The notes under the pieces are model-generated. The model saw nothing but the letters and a program-made list of their open reading frames with translations, searched no databases and was not told the DNA's origin. 64,000 nucleotides of DNA from a bacterium (GTDB lineage Bacteria > Hydrothermota > UBA3073 > JACQXS01 > JAQTXJ01), in the NCBI GenBank assembly GCA_028716385.1, contig JAQUPX010000001.1:218775-282774 (forward strand), in the 5' to 3' direction. Both the position numbers and the translations under genes were made by a program. This document shows positions 27,111-35,068 of the stretch, piece after piece; the first letter of the stretch is position 1, and every line of letters starts with the position of its first letter.

Positions 27111-27461
27111 ATGGACGAATTGGTAACTCTATTTAAGGCTCTTACCGACGAGACTCGTTTCAGGATAATTAATCTACTTCTGAAGCGGGAGTTTTGTGTT
27201 TGCGAGCTCGTGGAAATACTTGATATGTCCCAACCAAGACTTTCCAGACATTTAAACATTCTCAAACAGACCGGAATATTGCAAAGCTGGCGGGAAGGAA
27301 AATGGATGCATTATGCAATAAAAAAAGAACTTTCAAATTATTGCAAAACCGTGCTTAACGGGGTAGGAGAAAAATTGAGTCAAGACAAAACAGGTAAACT
27401 TGATTTGCAGAAAGCGAAGAAAGTATCCAGAAAACCCGGCAAATCTTGTTGCGAGATATAA
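27111..27461 (+). CDS. arsR: ArsR-family repressor heading the acr3-hgcAB cluster
   Basis: This 116-residue winged-helix protein has the As(III)-type Cys motif REFCVCELV and the recognition segment MSQPRLSRHLNILKQTGIL. A terminal Cys pair (SCCEI) is present. It is the first gene of a same-strand run that ends with hgcB. ArsR-type regulators are often found with hgcAB. The inducer could be arsenite or another thiophilic metal. Confidence 0.9.
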   Translation: MDELVTLFKALTDETRFRIINLLLKREFCVCELVEILDMSQPRLSRHLNILKQTGILQSWREGKWMHYAIKKELSNYCKTVLNGVGEKLSQDKTGKLDLQKAKKVSRKPGKSCCEI

Positions 27462-27503
27462 TAAAGAACTCCGTCTAAAAGACGGGAATAATAAAAACAG
27501 TGG

Positions 27504-27523
27504 ATTCCTGCTTTCGCAGGAAT
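27504..27523. repeat. dRS3-like palindrome
   Basis: Identical to the 20-bp inverted repeat at 20910-20929. It sits in the 90-bp gap between arsR and the following lipoprotein gene. Confidence 0.7.
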
Positions 27524-27551
27524 GACAACAGGGAAATAAAAGGGGGATAAG

Positions 27552-28400
27552 ATGACTAAATATGCGAGCGCGGCATTGTTTCTTTTTTGTGTAGTTGTGT
27601 TACCTAACACGGGATGTTCGGATTCGCCAAAGAATGATAAAAGCCAGAGTAATCTTTCGGCAAATACTATAGATACGAAAAAAGCGTACAATTCAGAGGG
27701 TATGGGAACAGGGACAAACCCGGGAAGTGACAAAGAATCTCCCAATATAGCTATTGAGAAAGCGAGCAAAGAAAATAAGTATTTGTTTCTTGTGTTTTAC
27801 AAACAGGATGACCAGAAAAGCGAAAAGATGAAGCAAGTTGTTGCTCAGGTAGAAAGAGAGCTTTCAGGAAAGGCAAATTTTACACGTATAGATATCTCAA
27901 ACCCAAATGCGCAGGCAACGATACAGAAATATGGTATTGATAGAGCGCCGATTCCCATTACTTTAGTTATGGCACCAAACGGGGCTGTTGTAACCGGATT
28001 TCCCGATACTGTTAACAATGACCTGCTACGCAATGCATTCGTATCCCCAAAGACGACGGAGATTATAAAATCGGTTCAGGATAGAAAATTAGCTTATCTT
28101 TACATCGCTAATCGTGGTATGAAATATTATAAAGCAAATCTTGATTTGCTCAAGGAGACGGCAAAAGTGGATTTGCAAGGAGCGGCAAATATAATCGAGG
28201 TTGACCCCAAAAGCGAAGAAGAAAGTTCCTTATTGAAACAATGTGGGGTTGATGCTTCTACCAAAGAAGCTACCGTTCTGATTCTTAATTGCGGTAGTGT
28301 TGTAGGTAATCTTACCGGAAAGTTCGTTAAACAGATCCTACTTTCAAGGACAATGAGCGGTTGTAGCGGAGGCAGTTGCGGTGGGGGTACTTGCAAATAA
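27552..28400 (+). CDS. Lipoprotein with two thioredoxin-like regions and Cys-rich tail
   Basis: This 282-residue protein has a lipobox in LPNTGC. A thioredoxin-like domain follows in which the CxxC is replaced by DDQKS (VFYKQDDQKSEKMKQVV). The second half of similar pattern lacks CxxC but has QCGV and NCGS cysteines. The tail is SGCSGGSCGGGTCK. The Cys-rich end suggests soft-metal or thiol binding. Its position between arsR and an ABC transporter suggests a periplasmic binding or sensing role. Confidence 0.7.
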   Translation: MTKYASAALFLFCVVVLPNTGCSDSPKNDKSQSNLSANTIDTKKAYNSEGMGTGTNPGSDKESPNIAIEKASKENKYLFLVFYKQDDQKSEKMKQVVAQVERELSGKANFTRIDISNPNAQATIQKYGIDRAPIPITLVMAPNGAVVTGFPDTVNNDLLRNAFVSPKTTEIIKSVQDRKLAYLYIANRGMKYYKANLDLLKETAKVDLQGAANIIEVDPKSEEESSLLKQCGVDASTKEATVLILNCGSVVGNLTGKFVKQILLSRTMSGCSGGSCGGGTCK

Positions 28401-28419
28401 TTAGAATTGGAGACAACAT

Positions 28420-29631
28420 ATGAAAAGCATTAATATCGTGATAAAAGAATTATCCGAGAGGAAGAACCAGCTTGTAACGAGTTTTATTGCTATCGTTTTG
28501 GGAATAACGGTAATCGTTGCCATAAAAACCATAACTTACTTTTCCGAAAAAGCCGTAGCAAGAGAATTGGACAACCTTGGAGCAAACGTATTGATTTTGC
28601 CGAAGTTTGCAACGGTAAACGACTACTACACTGCGGATTTTGAAGGCGAAGAATTACCGGAAGATTATGTGGACAAAATTACCGCTTCCGACCTCAAGGG
28701 AGTGGATAACCTCTCGCCAAAGTTGAGTTTTTCTGTCATTATAGATGAAAAGAAAGTTAACCTGACAGGAATATTACCTAAAAGTGAATTCAAAACAAAA
28801 CCTATGTGGCAGACAGCCGGGACTATTTTCTCTCCTCCTGCGGGATGTGGGACTACTGCGCCTCCACCTTCTTCGGACAAAAGAGTAGCTATCAGGAATA
28901 GGGTAATAGACTCTCTTGCCCAGAATGAAGTTCTTATTGGCAGTGAAGTAGCAACCCGTTTAAAACTATCCGAGGGCAGCAAACTTAAAGTACGCGGGGA
29001 AGAATTCTCCGTTATTGCCATACTTCCGGAAACAGGTACGCTTGATGACACGAGAATTTTTGCTCACCTTCATACCGTTCAAAGACTTTTTGGAAAGGGA
29101 AGCGTAGTCAGTGTGATAGAAATGATTGGTTGTTGCAAAGAAATATCAAAAGGTTTGATTAACGGGTTGAACAAACTTTTGCCTGACGCTAAAGTAGTAA
29201 CGGTAAAACAAATTGTCAGCACCCAGCAAAATACAAACGAGATGATGAGTAAGTTTTCTATCATATTCTTAATAATAATAATTTTAGTCGGGGGAGTTTC
29301 AATTGCCAATTATATGTTTGCCAATGTTCATGAGCGGAGGAAGGAAATCGGAGCTCTTCTTGCAATTGGCGCAACTCCCGGGAAAATATCTTCACTCTTT
29401 CTTATGAAGTCTCTTATACTTGGTTTTTGTGGAGGGGTTGTAGGATATTTTGTAGGGACCCTGCTCGCCGTTACGCTTGGGCCAAAGATAGCAAAAGTAA
29501 CCGTTTTACCGATTCCAAGTCTTTTAGGTTATTCTATTCTTATAAGTATCCTTATTACGACTCTATCAAGTTTAATCCCGGCAAGAAAGGCAGCAAGAAT
29601 GGACCCTGCAGATATTTTAAAGGAGATTTAA
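28420..29631 (+). CDS. FtsX/MacB-type ABC transporter permease
   Basis: This 403-residue protein has an N-terminal span, a large periplasmic domain (about 45-280) and three C-terminal spans of the FtsX type (residues 285-400). The domain has an unusual Cys-Pro insert (PPAGCGTTAPPPSS) and a vicinal Cys pair (IGCCKEIS). Such permeases pair with LolD/MacB-like ATPases for lipoprotein or substrate extrusion. The cysteines suggest a thiol-bound or metal-linked cargo. The ATPase gene follows after one base. Confidence 0.83.
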   Translation: MKSINIVIKELSERKNQLVTSFIAIVLGITVIVAIKTITYFSEKAVARELDNLGANVLILPKFATVNDYYTADFEGEELPEDYVDKITASDLKGVDNLSPKLSFSVIIDEKKVNLTGILPKSEFKTKPMWQTAGTIFSPPAGCGTTAPPPSSDKRVAIRNRVIDSLAQNEVLIGSEVATRLKLSEGSKLKVRGEEFSVIAILPETGTLDDTRIFAHLHTVQRLFGKGSVVSVIEMIGCCKEISKGLINGLNKLLPDAKVVTVKQIVSTQQNTNEMMSKFSIIFLIIIILVGGVSIANYMFANVHERRKEIGALLAIGATPGKISSLFLMKSLILGFCGGVVGYFVGTLLAVTLGPKIAKVTVLPIPSLLGYSILISILITTLSSLIPARKAARMDPADILKEI

Positions 29632-29632
29632 A

Positions 29633-30307
29633 ATGATAAAAATAGAGAATCTAAACAAAAAATATAGGTTGAGAGGGAAAGACGTCTTTGCTCTGAGGGA
29701 TGTTAATTTTAAAGTTGAAGATAAAGAATTTGTCATAATTGTTGGCCCGAGTGGCAGCGGGAAAAGCACTCTCCTTCTGACATTGGGAGGATTAATTCAT
29801 CCTACTTCAGGCAAAGTTTTTATTGGCAATAAGTCTGTCTATGGTCTTTCCATAAAGGAAAGAGCTGAAATTAGAAAGACAGATTTGGGGTTTCTGTTCC
29901 AGACATTTAGTCTTATTCCTTATCTCACTGCTCTGGAAAACGTACAAATATCTCTATATGTTGCCGGGAAAAAGTCCGTAGAGCAGAAGAAAATCGCAAC
30001 TCAACTTTTAGAAAAAGTAGGATTGGGGGACAGGTTAGACCATAAACCTTTTGAATTGAGTGTTGGACAGCAACAAAGAGTTGCAATGGCAAGAGCGTTA
30101 GCCAACAGCCCTTCCATTTTATTGGCGGATGAACCAACCGGAAGTTTAGACCCATCCCTTTCGGAAGATATGTTAAATTGGCTTGGCACCTTACATAAAG
30201 AAGGACTTACAATTGTTATGGTAACTCACAATCACGATACTATTAAGAGATACGCTACCCGAAGTTTGAATTTGGTAGAAGGAATTTTAAGCGAAAGAAA
30301 TAACTGA
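29633..30307 (+). CDS. LolD/MacB-type ABC transporter ATPase
   Basis: This 224-residue protein has Walker A GPSGSGKST (38-46), signature LSVGQQQRVAMARA (the usual second Gly is Val) and Walker B ILLADEPTGSLD. The H-loop is VTHNHD. It energises the permease encoded immediately upstream. Confidence 0.9.
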   Translation: MIKIENLNKKYRLRGKDVFALRDVNFKVEDKEFVIIVGPSGSGKSTLLLTLGGLIHPTSGKVFIGNKSVYGLSIKERAEIRKTDLGFLFQTFSLIPYLTALENVQISLYVAGKKSVEQKKIATQLLEKVGLGDRLDHKPFELSVGQQQRVAMARALANSPSILLADEPTGSLDPSLSEDMLNWLGTLHKEGLTIVMVTHNHDTIKRYATRSLNLVEGILSERNN

Positions 30308-30319
30308 CAGGAGAGGACT

Positions 30320-31375
30320 ATGAACAAAAAGAAAAATCTTTCATTGTTGGATAGGTTTCTGACTCTCTCAATATTTATAGCTATGGGAGTAGGTATAGGA
30401 ATTGGGTATTTTATTCCGTCCATAACTTTAGCTATCACTAAAATGCAAGTTGGGACGACTTCGATTCCCATTGCGATAGGTTTGATATTAATGATGTATC
30501 CGCCTCTGGCAAAAGTAAAATATGAAGAATTGGGCAAGGTTTTCAAGGATACAAAAGTTATGTCGTTATCCCTTATCCAGAACTGGATTATCGGACCCGT
30601 ATTAATGTTTGCCCTTGCAAGTATATTCCTTCGCAATTATCCCCATCTTATGTATGGAGTTATTCTTATCGGGCTTGCCCGTTGCATCGCTATGGTAATC
30701 GTATGGAATGAACTTGCCGAAGGCGATACTGAATATGCCGCAGCTTTAGTCGGATTGAATTCTTTGTTCCAGGTTTTTTTGTATTCTTTTTATGCATATA
30801 TATTTATTACCGTGCTCCCCGCTCATATGGGTATAGGAAAAGGAATTGCCGTAAACATTACGATAGGACAAATTGCAAAAAGCGTTTTTATATATTTAGG
30901 AATACCTTTTATCGCAGGCATAATTACACGTTTTTCTTTGATAAAAATAAAAAGTAAAAAATGGTACGAAGAAAAATTTATACCTAAAATAAGTCCGATT
31001 ACTTTAATTGCATTGCTTTTTACCATTGTAGTTATGTTCTCATTAAAAGGTAATTATATAATTAAACTTCCTATGGATGTTTTAAGAGTTGCAGTGCCTT
31101 TGCTTTGTTATTTCTTGCTTATGTTCTTTATAAGTTTTTTTATGTCTTACAAGCTGGGCGTAAATTACGAAAAGTCGGCTACGCTTTCGTTTACGGCGGC
31201 AAGCAACAACTTTGAACTGGCAATTGCAGTAGCCGTTGCGATATTCGGGATTAATTCACAGGAGGCTTTTGCTGCGGTTATCGGGCCGTTGTTGGAAGTG
31301 CCCGTTCTTATAAGTCTTGTAAATGTGGCGTTATTTTTTAAGAAGAAGTATTTCTTGCATAAACCTGTATTATAA
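30320..31375 (+). CDS. acr3: Acr3-type arsenite efflux permease
   Basis: This 351-residue, ten-span protein has the ACR3 signature around residue 118 ([21 protein letters not shown]), including the conserved Cys. The end has [18 protein letters not shown]. Acr3 exports As(III) using the proton gradient. It lies 12 bp after the ABC ATPase and just before hgcA. This supports a soft-metal detoxification operon under the upstream ArsR. Confidence 0.92.
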   Translation: MNKKKNLSLLDRFLTLSIFIAMGVGIGIGYFIPSITLAITKMQVGTTSIPIAIGLILMMYPPLAKVKYEELGKVFKDTKVMSLSLIQNWIIGPVLMFALASIFLRNYPHLMYGVILIGLARCIAMVIVWNELAEGDTEYAAALVGLNSLFQVFLYSFYAYIFITVLPAHMGIGKGIAVNITIGQIAKSVFIYLGIPFIAGIITRFSLIKIKSKKWYEEKFIPKISPITLIALLFTIVVMFSLKGNYIIKLPMDVLRVAVPLLCYFLLMFFISFFMSYKLGVNYEKSATLSFTAASNNFELAIAVAVAIFGINSQEAFAAVIGPLLEVPVLISLVNVALFFKKKYFLHKPVL

Positions 31376-31495
31376 ACGCGGAATTAACAAAAAATAAAAT
31401 TAACAGGGATTTGAAGAGACTTTTAAGAGATAACAAAAGGTAAAGAATTATAAATAAAATTAAAAGAAAAAATGGGGTAGAAAGAAAAGGAAAAG

Positions 31496-32539
31496 ATGGA
31501 AGAAACGATAAATAAAAAATATATTATAGGGTTTATGGATACGGAAGCAGGCAAAATACCTAAAGTACCAACTGCATTAAATATTGTTGATAAGTGGGGA
31601 ACATTTAGAGTCAGGTGGTCGTTTAACCGAATGGGATACACAGTGACCCCGGGTATTTATGCCGTAGGAAATCCAAACCGTGATTCGCTTGTATTAGTAT
31701 CCGCAAACTACAAACTGAGTTTCGACGTTTTGCGGCAAGCCATAAAAGGAATGGATGCATACATAATGGTAATTGATACGAACGGCATTAACGTATGGTG
31801 TGCTGCGGGAAAAGGAACATTCGGGACATCCGAAATAGTCAATCGTATTGAGATTACGGAATTGAAAAAACTCGTTAATCACTGGAATATTATTTTACCT
31901 CAACTTGGAGCTCCCGGAGTTTCAGCTTATGAAGTAAAAAGACTGTCCGGGTTTTCGGTTATTTATGGACCGATTCGCGCTGTTGACATAAAGGCTTTTA
32001 TCAATGCAGGAATGAAAGCTTCAAAAAAAATGCGGCAGGTCAGGTTTTCGATTTATGACAGGTTGTTGCTGGTTCCGATGGAAATTATGAGTGGCTTAAA
32101 ATACATATTGTGGGCAGCATTTATAACTGTTCTGCTCTCGGGATTTTCGAAAACAGTATATTCAACTACCACAGCCGTAATTGCAGGAGCACATTCGGTA
32201 TTAATCCTGATACTTGCATATTTAAGCGGAACTATATTTGGGCCGTTACTTCTCCCCTGGTTACCCGGCAGAAGTTTTTCGTTTAAGGGGGGAATTCTTG
32301 GACTTCTTTTGTTTGCAATTTTGTGCGTTACGGGTTTTATTGGGAAAAATTTGATTGAGAGTATAGCGTGGTTATTTTTAATTCCCGCGATTAATTCATT
32401 TATAGTAATGAACTTTACGGGTGCTTCGACGTATACGTCTTTGTCCGGAGTAAGAAAAGAAATGCGTATTGCTGTGCCTTTGCAAGTAATATTTGCATTT
32501 ATCGGGATAGTTTTATATGTAATTAGCAGATTCATATAA
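31496..32539 (+). CDS. hgcA: HgcA, corrinoid protein of mercury methylation
   Basis: This 347-residue protein has a cytoplasmic corrinoid-binding domain with the diagnostic cap-helix motif NVWCAAGKG. Cys102 is the expected lower ligand of the cobalamin. About five membrane spans follow (about 195-347). HgcA transfers a methyl group from a folate donor through cobalamin to Hg(II), with HgcB re-reducing the cofactor. Flanking segments such as VTPGIYAVGNPN and LGAPGVSAYEVKRLSGF agree with the family. The motif separates it from the acetyl-CoA synthase corrinoid subunit CdhD, which lacks the NVWCAAGK Cys. hgcB follows after a repeat-filled gap of 77 bp. Confidence 0.95.
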   Translation: MEETINKKYIIGFMDTEAGKIPKVPTALNIVDKWGTFRVRWSFNRMGYTVTPGIYAVGNPNRDSLVLVSANYKLSFDVLRQAIKGMDAYIMVIDTNGINVWCAAGKGTFGTSEIVNRIEITELKKLVNHWNIILPQLGAPGVSAYEVKRLSGFSVIYGPIRAVDIKAFINAGMKASKKMRQVRFSIYDRLLLVPMEIMSGLKYILWAAFITVLLSGFSKTVYSTTTAVIAGAHSVLILILAYLSGTIFGPLLLPWLPGRSFSFKGGILGLLLFAILCVTGFIGKNLIESIAWLFLIPAINSFIVMNFTGASTYTSLSGVRKEMRIAVPLQVIFAFIGIVLYVISRFI

Positions 32540-32558
32540 TTAAAAAATTAAACAGGGT

Positions 32559-32582
32559 GGTATCCAGCCCAGCTGGATACCA
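32559..32582. repeat. Palindrome between hgcA and hgcB
   Basis: A perfect hairpin: GGTATCCAGC and GCTGGATACC arms around CC. It is the first hairpin of the family-A type and is joined directly to a family-B element (32582-32613). Confidence 0.7.
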
Positions 32583-32613
32583 ATCCCTAATCCGCCGGAG
32601 GCGGAAAGGGCTT
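32582..32613 (+). repeat. Composite repeat family B carrying the hgcB ribosome-binding site
   Basis: AATCCCTAA (32582-32590), palindrome TCCGCCGGAGGCGGA (32591-32605) and AAGGGCTT (32606-32613). The AAAGGG at its right end is six bases before the hgcB start codon and is the only Shine-Dalgarno candidate. Confidence 0.65.
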
Positions 32614-32616
32614 GGT

Positions 32617-32922
32617 ATGGAAGAACAAAAATATCTTAAGAATGTAGTTACTCTGGAGTTTTACTTTATCAAGTGCACGGGTTGCGGTATGTGCGAGACC
32701 GTTTGTCCGCATAGTGTTTTTGAAGTTAAAGAAGGAAAGGCGCATATTACGGAAAGGGATTTATGTATGGAATGCGGCGCTTGTGCGAAAAATTGTCCGA
32801 CAGAAGCAATCAGGGTTAAAGCGGGAGTCGGTTGTGCCGGGGCAATTATTATGGGCGCGCTTACAGGAAAAGAGCCAACGTGCGGACATTCGGATGATTC
32901 GAAAAAGTCTTGCTGTGGGTAG
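32617..32922 (+). CDS. hgcB: HgcB, ferredoxin partner of HgcA
   Basis: This 101-residue protein has two [4Fe-4S] motifs (C20-C23-C26-C30 and C50-C53-C56-C60). It also has the isolated conserved Cys73 (GVGCAGAIIMG) and a C-terminal Cys pair (KKSCCG), all hallmarks of HgcB. It supplies electrons to the HgcA corrinoid and probably handles Hg(II) through its extra cysteines. I chose the ATG at 32617. An in-frame ATG at 32557 would add residues encoded only by repeats. Confidence 0.94.
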   Translation: MEEQKYLKNVVTLEFYFIKCTGCGMCETVCPHSVFEVKEGKAHITERDLCMECGACAKNCPTEAIRVKAGVGCAGAIIMGALTGKEPTCGHSDDSKKSCCG

Positions 32923-33132
32923 AGGATTTCACTGCATAAACAGAGAAAAACATATAGAGTAACCACGAGATTTCACAGATTAGCATGAGAAACAGAATAC
33001 AGAAAAACAAGGAGCACAAAATAAATTATAGCCACGGATAAAAAACACGGGTTTACACGGATTAAAAAAAAGAACAGAAAGTTTAGACAGTAAAAGACAA
33101 AAACAAACAATCAAATTAGATAAACTCCGCTC

Positions 33133-33167
33133 TTGACAAATTATGAATTATGTATCATACATATAAT
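33133..33167 (+). promoter_or_regulatory. Promoter with overlapping palindrome
   Basis: TTGACA (33133-33138) is followed by the perfect inverted repeat TATGTAT-C-ATACATA (33149-33163) and TATAAT (33162-33167). The TTGACA-N17-CATACA pairing has normal spacing, while TATAAT does not. The palindrome could be an operator. Confidence 0.5.
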
Positions 33168-33181
33168 AGTATAAAAAAAAG

Positions 33182-33244
33182 TCCAGTCCGCCTTAGGCGG
33201 AGATAAGTTGGCCTAATGTTCCTTACGGAACAAAGTCCAACTAA
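33182..33244 (+). repeat. Composite repeat family A in the mRNA leader
   Basis: The palindrome TCCGCCTTAGGCGGA (33187-33201) is followed by arm GTTGGCCT, an inner hairpin GTTCC-TTAC-GGAAC (33218-33231) and arm AGTCCAAC (33234-33241). One position of the outer stem is mispaired. Confidence 0.65.
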
Positions 33245-33253
33245 GGGGGAAAA

Positions 33254-34339
33254 ATGAAAACATATAAAGTATTAGTTTCAATGGCATTAGTTATGTCTTT
33301 TTTCGTTATATCTCAAGTAAAAGCAGAGACAAGGCAAGTTGTGGTGGTAGAAGAACTGACAACGACAGTTGGCTGACAATATTGTCCAGGCGCAGCGGGT
33401 ACGCTGCACCAATTAGAAGTTGCAGGCGGTGACGCATTAGCACTTATAGCTTGTCATATGCAGTATTCGGGAATGACCGACCCATTTAGAACAACAGAAA
33501 CAGGGGGAAGAGCAATAAATTACTATGGTGCTGGTGTTAGCACAGGAATTCCTGTTTCATATTGCGATGGGATTATTCAAAGGGTAGGTGGACAGGCGTA
33601 TAGCACATATCTTTCCGATTTCAATGCCCGTAAAGCAGTAGCATCGCCTATTAAGATAGAAATTACAGGTTCTTATAATTCATCGGCAAAGACAGGAGTT
33701 GCCAATATCCATATTAGCAATACAAGTGGTTCTACCGTTAGTGGGACTATGCAGTGTATACTTACGGAAACCAAAATTGCGTATGCCTGGGGCGCGGGAA
33801 CAAGCGCTCCTCAAGATAGCATATTCGGTGCGGCAAGAGATTTGATTCCTGACCAGAATGGTGACGCAGTGTCAATAAACGCAGGTGGTTCTATTGATAA
33901 AACCAGAGATTTTACCATAGCCCCAACGTGGAAACCGGGAGATTGTTGTCTTGTTGTATTTGTTCAAGGGAGCAACAAGGAAATATATCAGGCGGCAAAA
34001 GTTCACGTAACACAAATAGGGATTGCAGAATCGACAATAAAATATCCCGTTATGTTGAAAAACGAACCTAATCCATTTAAAGATAAAGTAACTATTAGTT
34101 ATAATATTCCCGTTACTTCTAAAACATCACTGGAAGTTTATGATATAACAGGCAAATTGGTAAAGACAATCGTTAATAAAGTAGAAACCATTGGTCATAA
34201 AGAAGCGCTCTGGGATGGGAAAGATATTAAAGGGAAGAAAATGCCATCCGGTTTGTATTTTGTAAAACTTGCCTGCCTACCGGCAAGGCAGGTGTCCGGG
34301 AAAACCGAATTGACAAGCAAAGTAATGTTATTGAGATAG
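33254..34339 (+). CDS. Predicted secreted selenoprotein, Omp28/thioredoxin-like with sorting domain
   Basis: The ATG at 33254 (RBS AAGGGGG) begins a signal peptide (SFFVISQVKA). The frame crosses one TGA (33374-33376) and ends at 34339, giving 361 residues. The UGA is residue 41 in VG-U-QYCPGAAG, where Omp28/thioredoxin relatives have CxxCP. Downstream IACHMQYSGMTDPF and the INYYGAGVSTGIPVSYCDG region also match Omp28-type proteins. The end (about 262-361) is a FlgD/Por-type sorting domain (LKNEPNPFKDKVTISYNI). A palindrome inserts CLPARQV into that domain. It is probably a surface or periplasmic oxidoreductase, and has its own promoter downstream of hgcB. Confidence 0.83.
33374..33409 (+). 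promoter_or_regulatory. Bacterial SECIS-like hairpin
   Basis: A perfect 6-bp stem, GCAGCG (33392-33397)/CGCTGC (33402-33407), closes loop GGTA and extends past one mismatch by GG/CC. The loop starts 22 nt after the UGA and contains GGU, as in known SelB-binding loops. Confidence 0.75.
34271..34293 (+). repeat. GCCTGCC..GGCAGG palindrome inside a sorting domain
   Basis: GCCTGCCTACCGGCAAGGCA plus GGT, read as ACLPARQV between FVKL and SGKTEL. Related palindromes: 2004-2022, 54820-54840, 59903-59926 (intergenic) and 62072-62093 (coding). Confidence 0.6.
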
Positions 34340-34361
34340 AATTGAGGGGGAAGAATAAAAT

Positions 34362-34910
34362 ATGAAAATAGCAATGGAACATCCCGCTAAGGCGGTGATT
34401 GGTTGTGACCATAGAGGAATAGAGTTTAAAAATAAGGTGATAAATATTTTGAAATCCAAAAGTATTGAAGTTCTGGATGTGGGTACCAACACGGATAAGT
34501 CTTGTGATTACCCGGATTTTGGATTTAAGGTGGCAGAGATTGTTGCAAAAAAAGAAGCAGACTTTGGAATACTTATATGTAATTCCGGGATAGGAATGTC
34601 TATTGTTGCAAACAAAGTCAAAGGTATCCGTGCCGCACTTTGTATAAATGAAAAACTTGCAGAATATGCTCGTTTACATAATGACGCCAATGTTCTTGTT
34701 ATTGGAGCAGAATTTGTCAGTGTCGAACTGGCGGAAAGTATTATAAACAAATGGCTTGGCACTAAGTTTGAAGGCGATAGGCATATAAAAAGGATACAAA
34801 AAATAAGTGACCGGGAAGAGAAACAGATACCTAAGGAAGAATGCGATAGAATTGTGAAAAAATGGCAAGACGAAGTAAGGAAATGGCAATCACAAGCGTG
34901 GAGAAGATAA
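34362..34910 (+). CDS. rpiB: Ribose-5-phosphate isomerase B with an 8-residue insertion
   Basis: This 182-residue protein has the RpiB signatures IGCDHRGIEFKNK, SCDYPDFG, ILICNSGIGMSIVANKVKGIRAALC split here as ILICNSGIGMSIVANK and GIRAALC, and RLHNDANVLVIG. It interconverts ribose-5-P and ribulose-5-P (or allose-6-P). The first strand should read MKIAIG-DH, but codons 5-12 insert MEHPAKAV (34374-34397), encoded by a palindromic 24-bp element. The usual GTG of the active-site loop is NSG. A 30-residue basic tail extends the normal length. The RBS is GAGGGGG. Confidence 0.9.
   Translation: MKIAMEHPAKAVIGCDHRGIEFKNKVINILKSKSIEVLDVGTNTDKSCDYPDFGFKVAEIVAKKEADFGILICNSGIGMSIVANKVKGIRAALCINEKLAEYARLHNDANVLVIGAEFVSVELAESIINKWLGTKFEGDRHIKRIQKISDREEKQIPKEECDRIVKKWQDEVRKWQSQAWRR
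34374..34397 (+). repeat. 24-bp in-frame element (MEHPAKAV) in rpiB
   Basis: Starts ATGGAACATCCCGCT and ends GGCGGTG. It interrupts the first beta strand of RpiB by exactly eight codons. The matching copy is at 56163-56186. Confidence 0.8.
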
Positions 34911-34933
34911 AAAACCTACTCTTTACAATTAGG

Positions 34934-34982
34934 AAGCCCTTGCTTACCCACCTCTAGAGGGAAGCATTAGCAATTAGGGATT
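34934..34982 (-). repeat. Composite repeat family B (reverse copy)
   Basis: On the plus strand AAGCCCTT (34934-34941) and TTAGGGATT (34974-34982) flank an inner palindromic stretch with TTGCTTACC and GGAAGCATTAGCAA arms. It lies after rpiB. Confidence 0.6.
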
Positions 34983-35001
34983 CCTATATGGATATTTTTT
35001 G

Positions 35002-35029
35002 TTGACAATAAGAATATTGTAGTTATTTT
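35002..35029 (+). promoter_or_regulatory. Sigma70-type promoter
   Basis: TTGACA (35002-35007), 16 bases, TATTTT (35024-35029), 39 bases before the lipoprotein start at 35069. Confidence 0.55.
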
Positions 35030-35068
35030 TGCAAATATTGTTATAAATATTCTTTCAGGAGGTGAAAG

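Larger units (their letters stand above)
32923..33253. other. Intergenic region with repeats, promoter and leader
   Basis: It contains simple repeats (CCACGAGATTTCACAGATT, CACGGGTTTACACGGATT), the promoter at 33133 and a family-A composite element (33182-33244) that would form the 5' leader of the next gene. Confidence 0.6.

Noticed and set aside
27552..28400. A further UGA-coded Sec in the lipoprotein of the hgc operon
   Set aside because: The frame is continuous and the CxxC position is DDQKS, encoded by ordinary codons.
2503..34339. UGA reassigned to Trp or Gly genome-wide (alternative code)
   Set aside because: Many intact genes here end in TGA at the expected place (e.g. 14572, 23159, 30307, 35347, 51008, 62425), and the three in-frame UGAs all sit at redox Cys positions.
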